A program made the translations under genes and the position numbers. A stretch of 35,435 nucleotides of DNA from positions 1 to 35,435 of the forward strand of contig JAPLER010000078.1 of NCBI GenBank assembly GCA_026391115.1, written 5' to 3'. Under the pieces are notes generated by a model. It saw nothing but the letters and a program-made list of their open reading frames with translations, was not told where the DNA came from and ran no database searches. How positions within the stretch are numbered: the first letter of the stretch is position 1; every line of letters starts with the position of its first letter. Origin of the DNA: Bacteroidota bacterium (GTDB lineage Bacteria; Bacteroidota; Bacteroidia; Chitinophagales; Chitinophagaceae). Shown one piece after another: positions 25,288 through 32,442 of this stretch.

Positions 25288-26238
25288 ATGAAATTTTTTT
25301 GCTTTTTGCTTTTAACTTTTGCCTTGTTTAGCTGCAAGCCCAAAAACAATTTACCAACTGTGGCTTTTGTAGATGCATTTGAAGACGCTACTATTGGCAA
25401 AGCCAAACTAGGTTTTTTTGACGCACTAAAAAAAGCTGGCTTCAGCGAGCAACAAAAAACAATTAATGTATTGTATAGAAATGCTCAAGGCAGCGATATT
25501 ACACTTAACCAAATTATACAATATTGCAAAGCACAACAACCAACGCTTATTGCCACTTGCCCTACAACACCTACTATTGCTGCTTTGCAAAACATTAAAG
25601 ATATTCCTGTTTTTATGATGGTTGCACCAAAACCAGATTTAATGAAGTTGAACAATAGCAATGGTAATGCACCTGCAAATCTCTATGGCGTTGGTGAAGA
25701 TTTAGCATATATTGATACTTCATTTGCATTAATTCCAAAACTTCTAAATAAAAATAAAAGGCTAAAAGTAGGAATGATTTACAACCAAAGTGAGCCACAA
25801 AGTGTAGATGCTCTAAACAGAATTAAAATAATTGCAACTGCTATGAATATTGAGCTTGAAGCATTGCCTGTAAACGCAAGTGCAGATGCACAATTAGTAA
25901 CACAAACTTTATTAAGTAAAAATATTGATGCTTTCTTTGCCAATCCAGATAATGTTGTTTTTGCATCGTTCGAAGTAATTATTAAAAAATGTAATGATGC
26001 TAAAGTACCTGTATTCACAAGCGAAAGTGGTTTGGTTGCACGTGGTGCTGTGGCTGCTTATGGTGCAGATATGTATGCTTGGGGTTATCAGGCTGGTGAA
26101 CAAGCTGCACAATTATTACAAACAAAATCTACTACTAATCTACATTGGGAAATGGTAAAACTTCGTAAAAAAGTATATAACGAAACTGTTGCAAAGCAAT
26201 TTGGCATTGCTATACCAGAAGGTTTTGAGAAAATGTAA
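25288..26238 (+). CDS. ABC transporter substrate-binding lipoprotein (COG2984 / TrpX-like)
   Basis: The 316-residue protein has a lipoprotein signal (CFLLLTFALFSCKPKNN, lipid Cys18) and then the two-lobed binding fold of COG2984: VAFVDAFEDATIGKAKLGFF, INVLYRNAQGSD, NQIIQYCKAQQPTLIATCPT, VPVFTSESGLVARGAVAAYG and WGYQAGEQAAQLL. It should capture the ligand for the permease and ATPase at 18671-20280, from which it is separated by three unrelated genes. An upstream ATG at 25258 would add ten residues (PPQNCKQNT) and spoil the signal peptide. The ATG at 25288 is chosen for this reason. The ligand is not known. Confidence 0.92.
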   Translation: MKFFCFLLLTFALFSCKPKNNLPTVAFVDAFEDATIGKAKLGFFDALKKAGFSEQQKTINVLYRNAQGSDITLNQIIQYCKAQQPTLIATCPTTPTIAALQNIKDIPVFMMVAPKPDLMKLNNSNGNAPANLYGVGEDLAYIDTSFALIPKLLNKNKRLKVGMIYNQSEPQSVDALNRIKIIATAMNIELEALPVNASADAQLVTQTLLSKNIDAFFANPDNVVFASFEVIIKKCNDAKVPVFTSESGLVARGAVAAYGADMYAWGYQAGEQAAQLLQTKSTTNLHWEMVKLRKKVYNETVAKQFGIAIPEGFEKM

Positions 26239-26313
26239 AAGAATTAACATAAGTAAACTATACATATTATAGTGCAAATCTCAAAATAAACTCTCATTTT
26301 AGCCATAAACCCC

Positions 26314-26321
26314 TACTTTTG
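26314..26321 (+). promoter_or_regulatory. Promoter -7 box of the rpsF-rpsR-rplI operon
   Basis: TACTTTTG fully matches TAnnTTTG, followed by GCA. It lies 93 bp upstream of rpsF, leaving a leader of about 85-90 nt. No clear -33 TTG was seen. Confidence 0.7.
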
Positions 26322-26326
26322 CAGCC

Positions 26327-26414
26327 CCAATTCAGTTTTGGCTGAGTCTTTACTGTTTAGTAACAGTAATGTCCAATGGGATAAACCAAATTTTTTCACA
26401 AAAAAACAAGAGTA
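26327..26414 (+). promoter_or_regulatory. Possible structured leader of rpsF (S6:S18 autoregulation)
   Basis: The leader contains a small stem TCAG/CTGA (26332-26345) and a perfect 8-bp hairpin TTACTGTT-TAGT-AACAGTAA (26350-26369). A GGG near 26378-26380 could pair with the early CCCC. An S6:S18-binding leader is known in several phyla. Whether this is its equivalent is inference. Confidence 0.35.
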
Positions 26415-26768
26415 ATGAACAATTACGAATTAATGATGATTTTTACTCCTGTACTTTCAGAAGAAGAGTTCAAAGCAGCTCAAAAAAAGTACACAGCTAT
26501 GGTAACAGATGCTGGTGGATCTACTGTAAACAGTAATCCTTGGGGTCTTAAATCTCTTGCTTATCCTGTACAAAAGAAAACAACAGGAATCTATTGGGTG
26601 TATCAATACACTGCGTCTTCAGATTTTAACGAAAAACTTAAAATTGCTATCTTAAGAGATGAGCAAGTAATGAGACACATGGTTACTAAACTTGACAAAC
26701 ACGCCGTTAAGTATAACGAAGACAAAAGAAATGGCGTATTTAATAAACCTAAAAACGCGGAGGTATAA
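26415..26768 (+). CDS. rpsF: 30S ribosomal protein bS6
   Basis: The 117-residue protein is bS6. It opens [20 protein letters not shown] and contains [20 protein letters not shown] and [12 protein letters not shown], the conserved beta strands of the family, with a short Lys/Asn-rich tail. It binds the central domain of 16S rRNA together with S18. It is followed 2 bp later by rpsR, and rplI follows in the same operon, the usual bacterial order. Confidence 0.98.
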   Translation: MNNYELMMIFTPVLSEEEFKAAQKKYTAMVTDAGGSTVNSNPWGLKSLAYPVQKKTTGIYWVYQYTASSDFNEKLKIAILRDEQVMRHMVTKLDKHAVKYNEDKRNGVFNKPKNAEV

Positions 26769-26770
26769 TT

Positions 26771-27034
26771 ATGGCACGTAATGAAATTAAGTATTTAACC
26801 GCAATGAAAGCAGAAAAACCTAAAAAGAAATTCTGCCGTTTTAAGAAATATGGTATTAAGTATGTTGATTATAAAGACATCGATTTCTTAAAGAAATTTG
26901 TAAACGAACAAGGTAAAATGTTACCTCGCCGTTTAAGTGGTAACTCATTAAAGTATCAACGTAAAGTAAGCGATGCAGTTAAAAAAGCTCGTCAAATGGC
27001 GTTGTTACCTTATGTAACCGATTTATTAAAATAA
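26771..27034 (+). CDS. rpsR: 30S ribosomal protein bS18
   Basis: The 87-residue protein shows the S18 core: [40 protein letters not shown] and [20 protein letters not shown]. It binds 16S rRNA as a partner of bS6. The N-terminus is slightly extended ([17 protein letters not shown]), as common in Bacteroidota. Only one cysteine is present in the early strand, so the zinc-binding form of S18 is not indicated. Confidence 0.98.
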   Translation: MARNEIKYLTAMKAEKPKKKFCRFKKYGIKYVDYKDIDFLKKFVNEQGKMLPRRLSGNSLKYQRKVSDAVKKARQMALLPYVTDLLK

Positions 27035-27048
27035 AATATTTAGTAACC

Positions 27049-27104
27049 TTCCCTAATTCCAATACACAGGAAGACAGTCACAATCTTAGATTGGGCAGTG
27101 GGAA
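27049..27104 (+). promoter_or_regulatory. Possible structured element between rpsR and rplI
   Basis: TTCCC (27049-27053) can pair with GGGAA (27100-27104) around CCAAT (27059-27063) with ATTGG (27090-27094). A local hairpin CAATC-TTA-GATTG (27081-27093) competes with it. The two folds are mutually exclusive, which could allow regulation of L9; this is inference. Confidence 0.35.
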
Positions 27105-27119
27105 CTAAAACACAACACA

Positions 27120-27566
27120 ATGGACGTTATATTAATACAAGACGTAGATAATTTAGGTGGTAAAAACGAAGTAGTTAAAGTTAGAAATGGCTACGCTCGT
27201 AACTACTTAATACCTCAAAAATTTGCAGTGGAAGCTAGTCCTACTAACTTAAAGCAATTGGCTGAAAGAGTAAAAGTATCTGGCAAAAAAGAAGCAGCAA
27301 TGCTTGCACAAATCAACAGTGTAATTGCAGTACTTAAAGAATCTCCAATTAAATTAGGTGCTAAAACAGGTACTAGTAGCAAAATATTTGGTAGTGTAAC
27401 TTCTTTACAAATTGCTCGTGCAATACGTGACCAAAAAGGATACGAAATTGACAGAAAGAGAATTACAATTGTTGATGAAATTAAAGAATTAGGAACTTAT
27501 AAAGCATCTATTGATTTTGGTGGCAGCAATGTAACTGAAATTGAATTTGAAGTTATAGGAGAGTAG
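27120..27566 (+). CDS. rplI: 50S ribosomal protein bL9
   Basis: The 148-residue protein is bL9, which binds 23S rRNA near the L1 stalk. The N-terminal domain reads VILIQDVDNLGGKNEVVKVR then NGYARNYLIPQKFAVEA, with the conserved GxxG and N-Y-L-I-P. A helical linker leads to a C-terminal domain with KTGTSSKIFGSVTSLQIARA. Length is standard. It closes the ribosomal operon, followed by a strong terminator. Confidence 0.98.
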   Translation: MDVILIQDVDNLGGKNEVVKVRNGYARNYLIPQKFAVEASPTNLKQLAERVKVSGKKEAAMLAQINSVIAVLKESPIKLGAKTGTSSKIFGSVTSLQIARAIRDQKGYEIDRKRITIVDEIKELGTYKASIDFGGSNVTEIEFEVIGE

Positions 27567-27585
27567 TTCTTACTACACACAAGAT

Positions 27586-27627
27586 AAAAAATAAAACTTC
27601 ACAAATTATTGTGGAGTTTTATTTTTT
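27586..27627 (+). terminator. Terminator of the ribosomal operon
   Basis: The arms AAAAAATAAAACTTCAC (27586-27602) and GTGGAGTTTTATTTTTT (27611-27627) pair along 17 bp with one G-T, followed by further T's. Confidence 0.85.
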
Positions 27628-27647
27628 ATAAATTAACTGATATTTTT

Positions 27648-27677
27648 TTGGTGAACAAATACATCCTCCTATATTTG
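27648..27677 (+). promoter_or_regulatory. Promoter of tRNA-Glu
   Basis: TTG at 27648-27650 and TATATTTG at 27670-27677 are 19 bp apart, an almost ideal Bacteroidota TTG-N19-TAnnTTTG promoter. It lies 16 bp before the tRNA. Confidence 0.8.
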
Positions 27678-27693
27678 CAACCCAATTAAAAAT

Positions 27694-27765
27694 GGAGCGT
27701 TGGTCAAGGGGTTAAGACACCTCCCTTTCACGGAGGAATCACGGGTTCGATTCCCGTACGCTCTA
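27694..27765 (+). tRNA. tRNA-Glu (anticodon UUC)
   Basis: The 72-nt cloverleaf has an acceptor GGAGCGT/ACGCTCT (first pair G-U) with discriminator A, the D-loop TGGTCAAGGGGTTAAGACA, anticodon stem CCTCC/GGAGG with loop CTTTCAC (TTC), and T-arm ACGGG-TTCGATT-CCCGT. CCA is not encoded. The 3' half (from 27728) is also antisense to the last codons of the recombinase gene, so the tRNA probably served as an integration site. Confidence 0.96.
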
Positions 27766-29374
27766 CCGTAGCGGATTTTTCAAACCTACTTTGGAAATCC
27801 GCTTTTTTATTTGCGTCATAACTTGTTGATAATAAAGCTGTTGCTTCGATAAATTGATTTGGATTTCGGGTTCGATAAATGTGATTTTCAGCATCAAAGA
27901 AAATTCCTTCTGGAAACATCGTTTTTTGAAGTATTCTTTTTTCTTCCAAATCGCTACAACCCCATATTTTACTGATGTTTTCAAGTTTTTTGAGGGCTTT
28001 TTTTAATAATTCTTCGAGGTTAGATATTTTCACCTTTGCAGTGTTCACTTCTTTGCTTATTTTCTGTATCTGCTCGTTCAAATGTTCATAGGTTATTTCA
28101 TAAGTTTCTTGGTCTATTTTACCAAGCCCTAAACGTATTCTTAAATCTTTCACATCTTTTTGAAGTTTTTTGTATTCAGTTTCGAGGTTCTTATCATCGT
28201 GCAAATTATTTTCCTCATATTGATTGAATAGTTTGGTTAGTTGCATTTTAATGAGTGGCGTAAATTTCTTCGGGATTTGAAATTTTTCTAGTAGCTCAAT
28301 GAATATCGCTTCGGCACTTTTCTTTAGGGCTTTCTTTGTGCTATGAGCATTCAAATGCGACCCTTTACATTTTAAGCAGCGATAGTAATGCAAGTTCTTT
28401 TTTAAATTCTTATATCCAACCATATAGCTATCGCAATTATTACAACGAAGAAGTCTTGTAAGCGGTCTTTCATCAACTTCTTTTTTGTGCTGATATCTTG
28501 AATTATTTTTTTGTAAAACTTCCTGCACTTTTACAAATTCACTTTCTGTAATTATAGGCTCCCAGTTTCCTTTTACAGGAGTATCCAATAGGCTATTAAC
28601 TCCTATTCCACAATAGAAAGGATTTCGCCAAATAGAGCCGAGTAGTTTTGAATTTATATATATACCTCGCATAGCTAATTTTTCCTCTATTTCCACGTCA
28701 CTATACATACCACTCATTTTCCATTTCCAAGCCTCTCTTAGTATTATACCCTCTTCATTAATGATTATTTTTTGTACAGGACTATAAAACTTGTGATTTC
28801 GCACTTTGGGTCCGTAATGGTCATAACCTCTGGGAGACTTAGCAAACCAGCTCCCTTTTTTTAAGTGAGCAATCATATTTGGAATAATGATTTCCTTTCT
28901 CTCCAGATTTTCCTTGAAAGCACTAAACAAGCTATCCCAAATAGCAGCTTTACCCCTTTCTGTTGTGGTGTTTAAACCAGAACATACTTCATACAAATGG
29001 ACTTTTAATTCATCTACTAAGTAGCTAACTAAACCAATTGCTCCACCACCTGAGCGTGAGAATCTACTCATTTTATAAACCAAAATTGCATAGGGTTTCT
29101 TCTTGCTAGTTTTTACTTTATCAATTAGTCTTTTAAATTCCTTACGCGTAAAATCTGATTTTGCACTTTCATAAGTTCCACCGAAATGTTCAACTATTGT
29201 GAAGTTATTTTTAACTGCACAATTAGAATTTTCTTCATATTGCCTGGCAATACTTGAATTGTTATCAAATTGTTCTTTAGAACTGACTCTTGTATATGAC
29301 CATACTTCCAATGAAGAATAAATATTTTCTTTTTTACTAGGTACATACTTTTTAAAGTAGTCAAGATTATTCAT
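27728..29374 (-). CDS. Large serine recombinase (site-specific integrase)
   Basis: The 548-residue protein has a resolvase catalytic domain with the motif YTRVSSKEQ (probable nucleophile Ser31) and AILVYKMSRFSRSGGGAIGL. A recombinase domain follows (about 185-290), then a zinc beta-ribbon (about 310-345; two CxxC pairs, RCNNC and RCLKCKG) and a coiled coil (about 395-465). This is the architecture of integrases of mobile elements, which cut both strands through a serine-DNA intermediate. Its last 12 residues (VERTGIEPVIPP) are encoded antisense to tRNA-Glu. The 3' end may thus have been created by integration at the tRNA. Its start overlaps the upstream small gene by 8 bp, which suggests coupling. 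Confidence 0.93.
   Translation of the reverse strand: MNNLDYFKKYVPSKKENIYSSLEVWSYTRVSSKEQFDNNSSIARQYEENSNCAVKNNFTIVEHFGGTYESAKSDFTRKEFKRLIDKVKTSKKKPYAILVYKMSRFSRSGGGAIGLVSYLVDELKVHLYEVCSGLNTTTERGKAAIWDSLFSAFKENLERKEIIIPNMIAHLKKGSWFAKSPRGYDHYGPKVRNHKFYSPVQKIIINEEGIILREAWKWKMSGMYSDVEIEEKLAMRGIYINSKLLGSIWRNPFYCGIGVNSLLDTPVKGNWEPIITESEFVKVQEVLQKNNSRYQHKKEVDERPLTRLLRCNNCDSYMVGYKNLKKNLHYYRCLKCKGSHLNAHSTKKALKKSAEAIFIELLEKFQIPKKFTPLIKMQLTKLFNQYEENNLHDDKNLETEYKKLQKDVKDLRIRLGLGKIDQETYEITYEHLNEQIQKISKEVNTAKVKISNLEELLKKALKKLENISKIWGCSDLEEKRILQKTMFPEGIFFDAENHIYRTRNPNQFIEATALLSTSYDANKKADFQSRFEKSATVERTGIEPVIPP
27771..27808 (+). terminator. Terminator downstream of tRNA-Glu
   Basis: The hairpin GCGGATTTTTCAAA / TTTGGAAATCCGC (27771-27784 with 27790-27802), followed by a T-run, ends the tRNA transcript. 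It lies within the C-terminal coding part of the recombinase gene on the other strand. Confidence 0.8.
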
Positions 29375-29539
29375 TATGCTGTGTTTTATAAATGATGATT
29401 GAAATGTTGTAAATAAATTCAGCTAAAGCCTCTTTTTCTAAGGTTGATAAACCTACAAAATTTGAAAAGCTGCTAATCTCTTCATTGGTTAATTTTATAT
29501 TTTTTTCTTTTTCTACATAAATTTTTTTTTAAGATTCAT
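29367..29539 (-). pseudogene. Small gene upstream of the recombinase, interrupted at an A9 run
   Basis: An ATG at 29539 begins MNLKKKF, then ATG TAG stops the frame after eight codons. After a +1 shift at the run of nine A's (T9 on the plus strand, 29522-29530) the frame reads on as IYVEKEKNIKLTNEEISSF, then STLEKEALAEFIYNISIIIY, ending at TAA 29367. The product would be about 57 residues. The stop overlaps the recombinase ATG by 8 bp, as expected for a coupled gene. An A10 run would restore the reading frame, so this is either a real mutation, a phase-variable state, transcriptional slippage, or a sequencing error. No known family is recognised; it could be an accessory factor of the recombinase. 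Confidence 0.55.
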
Positions 29540-29606
29540 TGTACACCAAGCTTAACTGTTCAGCTGTTTTTCAGAATGAACAAAGGGTGATACCATTGAG
29601 CCGATT

Positions 29607-30548
29607 TTATCGGAGTCGCTTCTTTATTGTTTTTTTAAATATTAGTGTTTTGTCATCACGGGTTGTGAGTGTTACTTCTTCATAATTTTTTAAACCCATT
29701 GCAACCTTCAAATCAGTCGATTGTTTGCCAGTAATTGTCTTTGTTGAGGAACTGTCTATATGTGTAATTATATCACCGTTCTTTTTAACTGTTAGTTCCT
29801 TTACATTTTTATTTCTGATTTCTTTAATTACCATCATTTCATCATCTGATAGCAATTGTGGTAATAATATTTGCTCTATTGCTTCATTACGAATAAACTC
29901 TTCTAAAATTTTGTCAATAGAAATATATATATGAGGTTCTCTAATATCAAAATACAAACCTCTATGATTGAAGAAATTTTCTCCTATATGTTCATACACA
30001 TCTCCATTGTTGAATATATATATTCCAGCAGGTTGGGAAGCTTCTAAAGCTGATTGTATTAAATTGGTTAAATAGTTAATATCAAATTTTAGCACATACA
30101 TTAGTTTTTCATCAAAAACCATATTTTGTAGTAGCGTATAATCTTCTAATTCTTTTTGTGATAATATAAATTCCTTTTGTAGCTGCTTTAAATGATTGAT
30201 ATAGTTCTTTAGATTTTTTTTTGGCAAGTCTGATTCATATGCATCCTTATAAAAATAATCACAGACAAGTTGTGTATTTTTTACGGTATAGCTAAAGCTT
30301 CGCAGAATATCTAAAATCCTTATCCAAAATAATTGAGCAAAACTGATATCGAATTTATTTCCCTTTGGAACAAATGGAATTAAATCAAACTTCCGCCAAT
30401 ATGGTAGGGTAATAGTGATAGGCTGCTTCTTCATATCTATAATATCCTCAATAGGTACTATTTTGTCGAAAAGGAAATCACGAAATTCCTGAACAGAAAT
30501 CAGCTCTGTGTTTAAAACATTTTTGTTAATCATTTTGCAAACATACAT
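29607..30548 (-). CDS. MerR-like regulator of the integrated element
   Basis: The 313-residue protein has an N-terminal region that resembles a MerR-type winged helix: ITITLPYWRKFDLIPFVPKG then FDISFAQLFWIRILDILRSF, where Y-W-R-K-x-D-L-I-P is the typical recognition step. The remaining 200 residues match nothing I recognise and are probably a ligand or dimerisation region. It is followed on the same strand by the small interrupted gene and the recombinase, so it may control their expression or act in excision. A perfect palindrome at 30552-30570 lies just upstream. A -7-like box overlaps the first codons, so translation may begin at the ATG at 30533 rather than 30548. Confidence 0.7.
   Translation of the reverse strand: MYVCKMINKNVLNTELISVQEFRDFLFDKIVPIEDIIDMKKQPITITLPYWRKFDLIPFVPKGNKFDISFAQLFWIRILDILRSFSYTVKNTQLVCDYFYKDAYESDLPKKNLKNYINHLKQLQKEFILSQKELEDYTLLQNMVFDEKLMYVLKFDINYLTNLIQSALEASQPAGIYIFNNGDVYEHIGENFFNHRGLYFDIREPHIYISIDKILEEFIRNEAIEQILLPQLLSDDEMMVIKEIRNKNVKELTVKKNGDIITHIDSSSTKTITGKQSTDLKVAMGLKNYEEVTLTTRDDKTLIFKKTIKKRLR
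30538..30545 (-). promoter_or_regulatory. Possible promoter -7 box of the MerR-like gene
   Basis: The minus-strand TATGTTTG matches TAnnTTTG. It lies just inside the longest frame and 4 bp before the ATG at 30533. If used, the transcript would be nearly leaderless and would start at that second ATG. Confidence 0.45.
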
Positions 30549-30551
30549 ACA

Positions 30552-30570
30552 TTTAGATAAATTATCTAAA
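30552..30570. promoter_or_regulatory. Palindromic operator candidate
   Basis: TTTAGATAAATTATCTAAA is a perfect 9-bp inverted repeat around one central base. It sits just upstream of the -7 box of the MerR-like gene, where a repressor or MerR-type activator would bind. Autoregulation is inferred. Confidence 0.6.
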
Positions 30571-30602
30571 TTTATGTTATAATTATAGATTATTAATTTA
30601 GT

Positions 30603-30821
30603 ATGTTTACATCACTTGTCGCCATAATATCAATAAATACAATTTACTTCTTGTTAGGGAATAGGCATTGTAATCATTGCAATTGCAATGTGAATTTGGA
30701 AAGAGAAGAGCTGTGTCTTATTTATGAAAATAAACATCCAATCAGTGCATATCAGAGATTGTACAACATTACAATAACCTACTCTTGTTATATAATTGTT
30801 TTTAAATACAATATATATTGA
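30603..30821 (+). CDS. Small hypothetical protein (doubtful)
   Basis: A 72-codon frame begins with ATG just beyond the palindrome and is divergent from the MerR-like gene. The product has a hydrophobic start (SLVAIISINTIYFLLG) and a cysteine group (HCNHCNCNV), but no family is recognised. The region is very A+T-rich, so the frame could be chance. It is listed because it lies in a stretch without other genes. Confidence 0.25.
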   Translation: MFTSLVAIISINTIYFLLGNRHCNHCNCNVNLEREELCLIYENKHPISAYQRLYNITITYSCYIIVFKYNIY

Positions 30822-30881
30822 AGTATGATAAATTAAATAAGAAGAAATGAGGGTATAGCAATCAAGAATAGGTCTTAATTA

Positions 30882-30903
30882 AAATAGACTGTTTGAAATC
30901 TTG
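30882..30903. repeat. Short direct repeat, copy 1
   Basis: AAATAGACTGTTTGAAATCT then TG is nearly identical to a sequence at 32392-32414 (AAATAGGCTGTCTTGAAATC then TTG), differing by one substitution and one inserted base. The two copies flank the XRE gene and the PKD lipoprotein gene. Confidence 0.45.
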
Positions 30904-30964
30904 AATAAATAATTTATGAAATTAACTTTTATAGAAGTGGTAAAGATGTAATTTTAGTTTAGGA

Positions 30965-31312
30965 CTATGACTTAATCATTTTCTTTAGTCTTTCTACTTC
31001 TTCTTCAAGGATTTTAATGTACTTGTCTTTATATTCATCATTATGAACCTGCATCGTTTCTACCCTCACGCCTTGCACAAGTTTATTATTGGATATATTA
31101 AATATATTAGTTGCGTCAAAGTTTAGTATTTGAGACATATCAATTTCTAGGATATTGGCAATTTCTTGAATACGTGAGATGGTTAAATCAATCTCACCCC
31201 TTTCAATCTTTGAATAATTGCTTAAAGACATTTTCAATTCAGCAGCAATTGTTTCTCTTGTAATATTTTTTAGTTCTCTAAACTTTTTAATAGTATCTCC
31301 TAAGTTATTCAT
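30965..31312 (-). CDS. XRE-family helix-turn-helix regulator with coiled-coil tail
   Basis: The 115-residue protein has a Cro/CI-type HTH (about 4-60): GDTIKKFRELKNITRETIAA, then ELKMSLSNYSKIERGEIDLT and RIQEIANIL. A linker leads to a C-terminal coiled coil (YIKILEEEVERLKKMIKS), probably for dimerisation. Such regulators are frequent in Bacteroidota chromosomes and mobile elements. It is probably a repressor of nearby genes; targets are unknown. A promoter with -33 and -7 boxes lies immediately against the start codon. Confidence 0.88.
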   Translation of the reverse strand: MNNLGDTIKKFRELKNITRETIAAELKMSLSNYSKIERGEIDLTISRIQEIANILEIDMSQILNFDATNIFNISNNKLVQGVRVETMQVHNDEYKDKYIKILEEEVERLKKMIKS

Positions 31313-31316
31313 ACAA

Positions 31317-31350
31317 CAAAAGTAATAAATTAATCATTAAAGTAGCAAAA
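31317..31350 (-). promoter_or_regulatory. Promoter of the XRE gene, near-leaderless
   Basis: The minus-strand TTTTG (31346-31350) and TACTTTTG (31317-31324) are 21 bp apart. The -7 box ends only 4 bp before the ATG at 31312, so transcription would start at or next to the start codon. Confidence 0.6.
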
Positions 31351-31418
31351 TACAACTGATTAAAATAGCTTTTCCATTTTATTCATTTCAATATTGCTTA
31401 ACAAAAAAAAGTAAAAAA

Positions 31419-32347
31419 ATGAGAAAATTATTATTCGCTGCATTAGTATTTATGTTTGTTGTTTCTTGCAGCAAAAAGGATTCAACACCTGCAACACCAG
31501 CACCAACAGTAAGTTTTACTTACACAAAATCAAGCAATTCTGCTCCATCAAATGTTCAGTTTACAAGCACTGCAACCAACACAACAAGCTATGCTTGGGA
31601 CTTTGGTGATGGTTCAAGTTCTACTAATGCAAACCCAAGTCATACTTATAGTTCTAACGGAACTTTCAATGTTACATTAAGTGTAACAGGAGCTGGTGGT
31701 TCTGCAACAACATCATCACAAGTAGTTCTTACAGCAGTTGTAATAACTCCACCAACTGCATCTTTCAATTACAGTGGCAATGGCGTTGCTCCATCAACAG
31801 TAACTTTCACTAATACTTCTACAAACGCAACAAGTTATAGTTGGGATTTTGGTGACAATAATAATAATACATCAACGTCTCAAAATGCAACGCATACATA
31901 TTTAGCTGGAGGCACTTACACAGTTACACTTACTGCAACCAATGCTGGTGGCTCCAATACAACAACAATTAACAACATTCCATTTACAAAACCTGGTGGA
32001 CAAGTGGCTGGGATACTGATGGAACTGGACCAGATGTTTACTTTCAAATTCAAGACCAGAGCAGTAACGTATTATTTAATGTTGGTTCATCAAATCGCCT
32101 TTCTAATGTAACACCATCAATGTTGCCTTTTTATTGGGATATGACAACACCATTTGAAATTACTGACTTCAATGCTTTTAGGTATATTGAATTATTTGAC
32201 TATGACTTTGGAGTAGCGGATGAAGATATGAGTTATGTGGGATTTAAAATGTCAAACTATACAAGTGGCTCAAATGCTTATCCTTCAACAGTTACAAATA
32301 CACAAAATGGAATAACGGTTACATTAAACTTGACTTGGCTGCCATAA
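31419..32347 (+). pseudogene. PKD-domain surface lipoprotein, frameshifted
   Basis: The gene begins with a lipoprotein signal (ALVFMFVVSCSKKDS, lipid Cys17). Two PKD domains follow, marked by YAWDFGDGSSSTN and YSWDFGDNNNN, each ending in a Thr-rich GTYTVTL-type strand. After NNIPFTKP (about 31987) the frame goes out of phase. The other frame continues as TWWTSGWDTDGTGPDVYFQI and on to LNLTWLP, with the C-terminal domain ending at 32347. An additional A in the AAAA at 31988-31991 would join them (FTKTWWTSGWD). The intact product would be about 310 residues. In the present reading the first part ends at 32111, and 32120-32347 holds an orphan ATG-containing fragment. A sequencing error cannot be excluded. 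Confidence 0.8.
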
Positions 32348-32397
32348 GGGAAAATAGAAAGATTATCTAATAAAAAGATTATCTCACTAACAAATAG

Positions 32398-32430
32398 GCT
32401 GTCTTGAAATCTTGTTTTAAGACAGCTTTA
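32398..32430 (+). terminator. Weak terminator after the PKD lipoprotein gene
   Basis: GCTGTCTT (32398-32405) pairs with AAGACAGC (32419-32426) around a 13-nt loop, followed by TTTAAA. It lies before the next lipoprotein start. Confidence 0.5.
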
Positions 32431-32442
32431 AAATACAAAAAA

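Noticed and set aside
27728-27765. Treating the C-terminal residues VERTGIEPVIPP of the recombinase as a conserved domain end
   Set aside because: They are the antisense translation of tRNA-Glu, so they reflect the integration site rather than protein selection.
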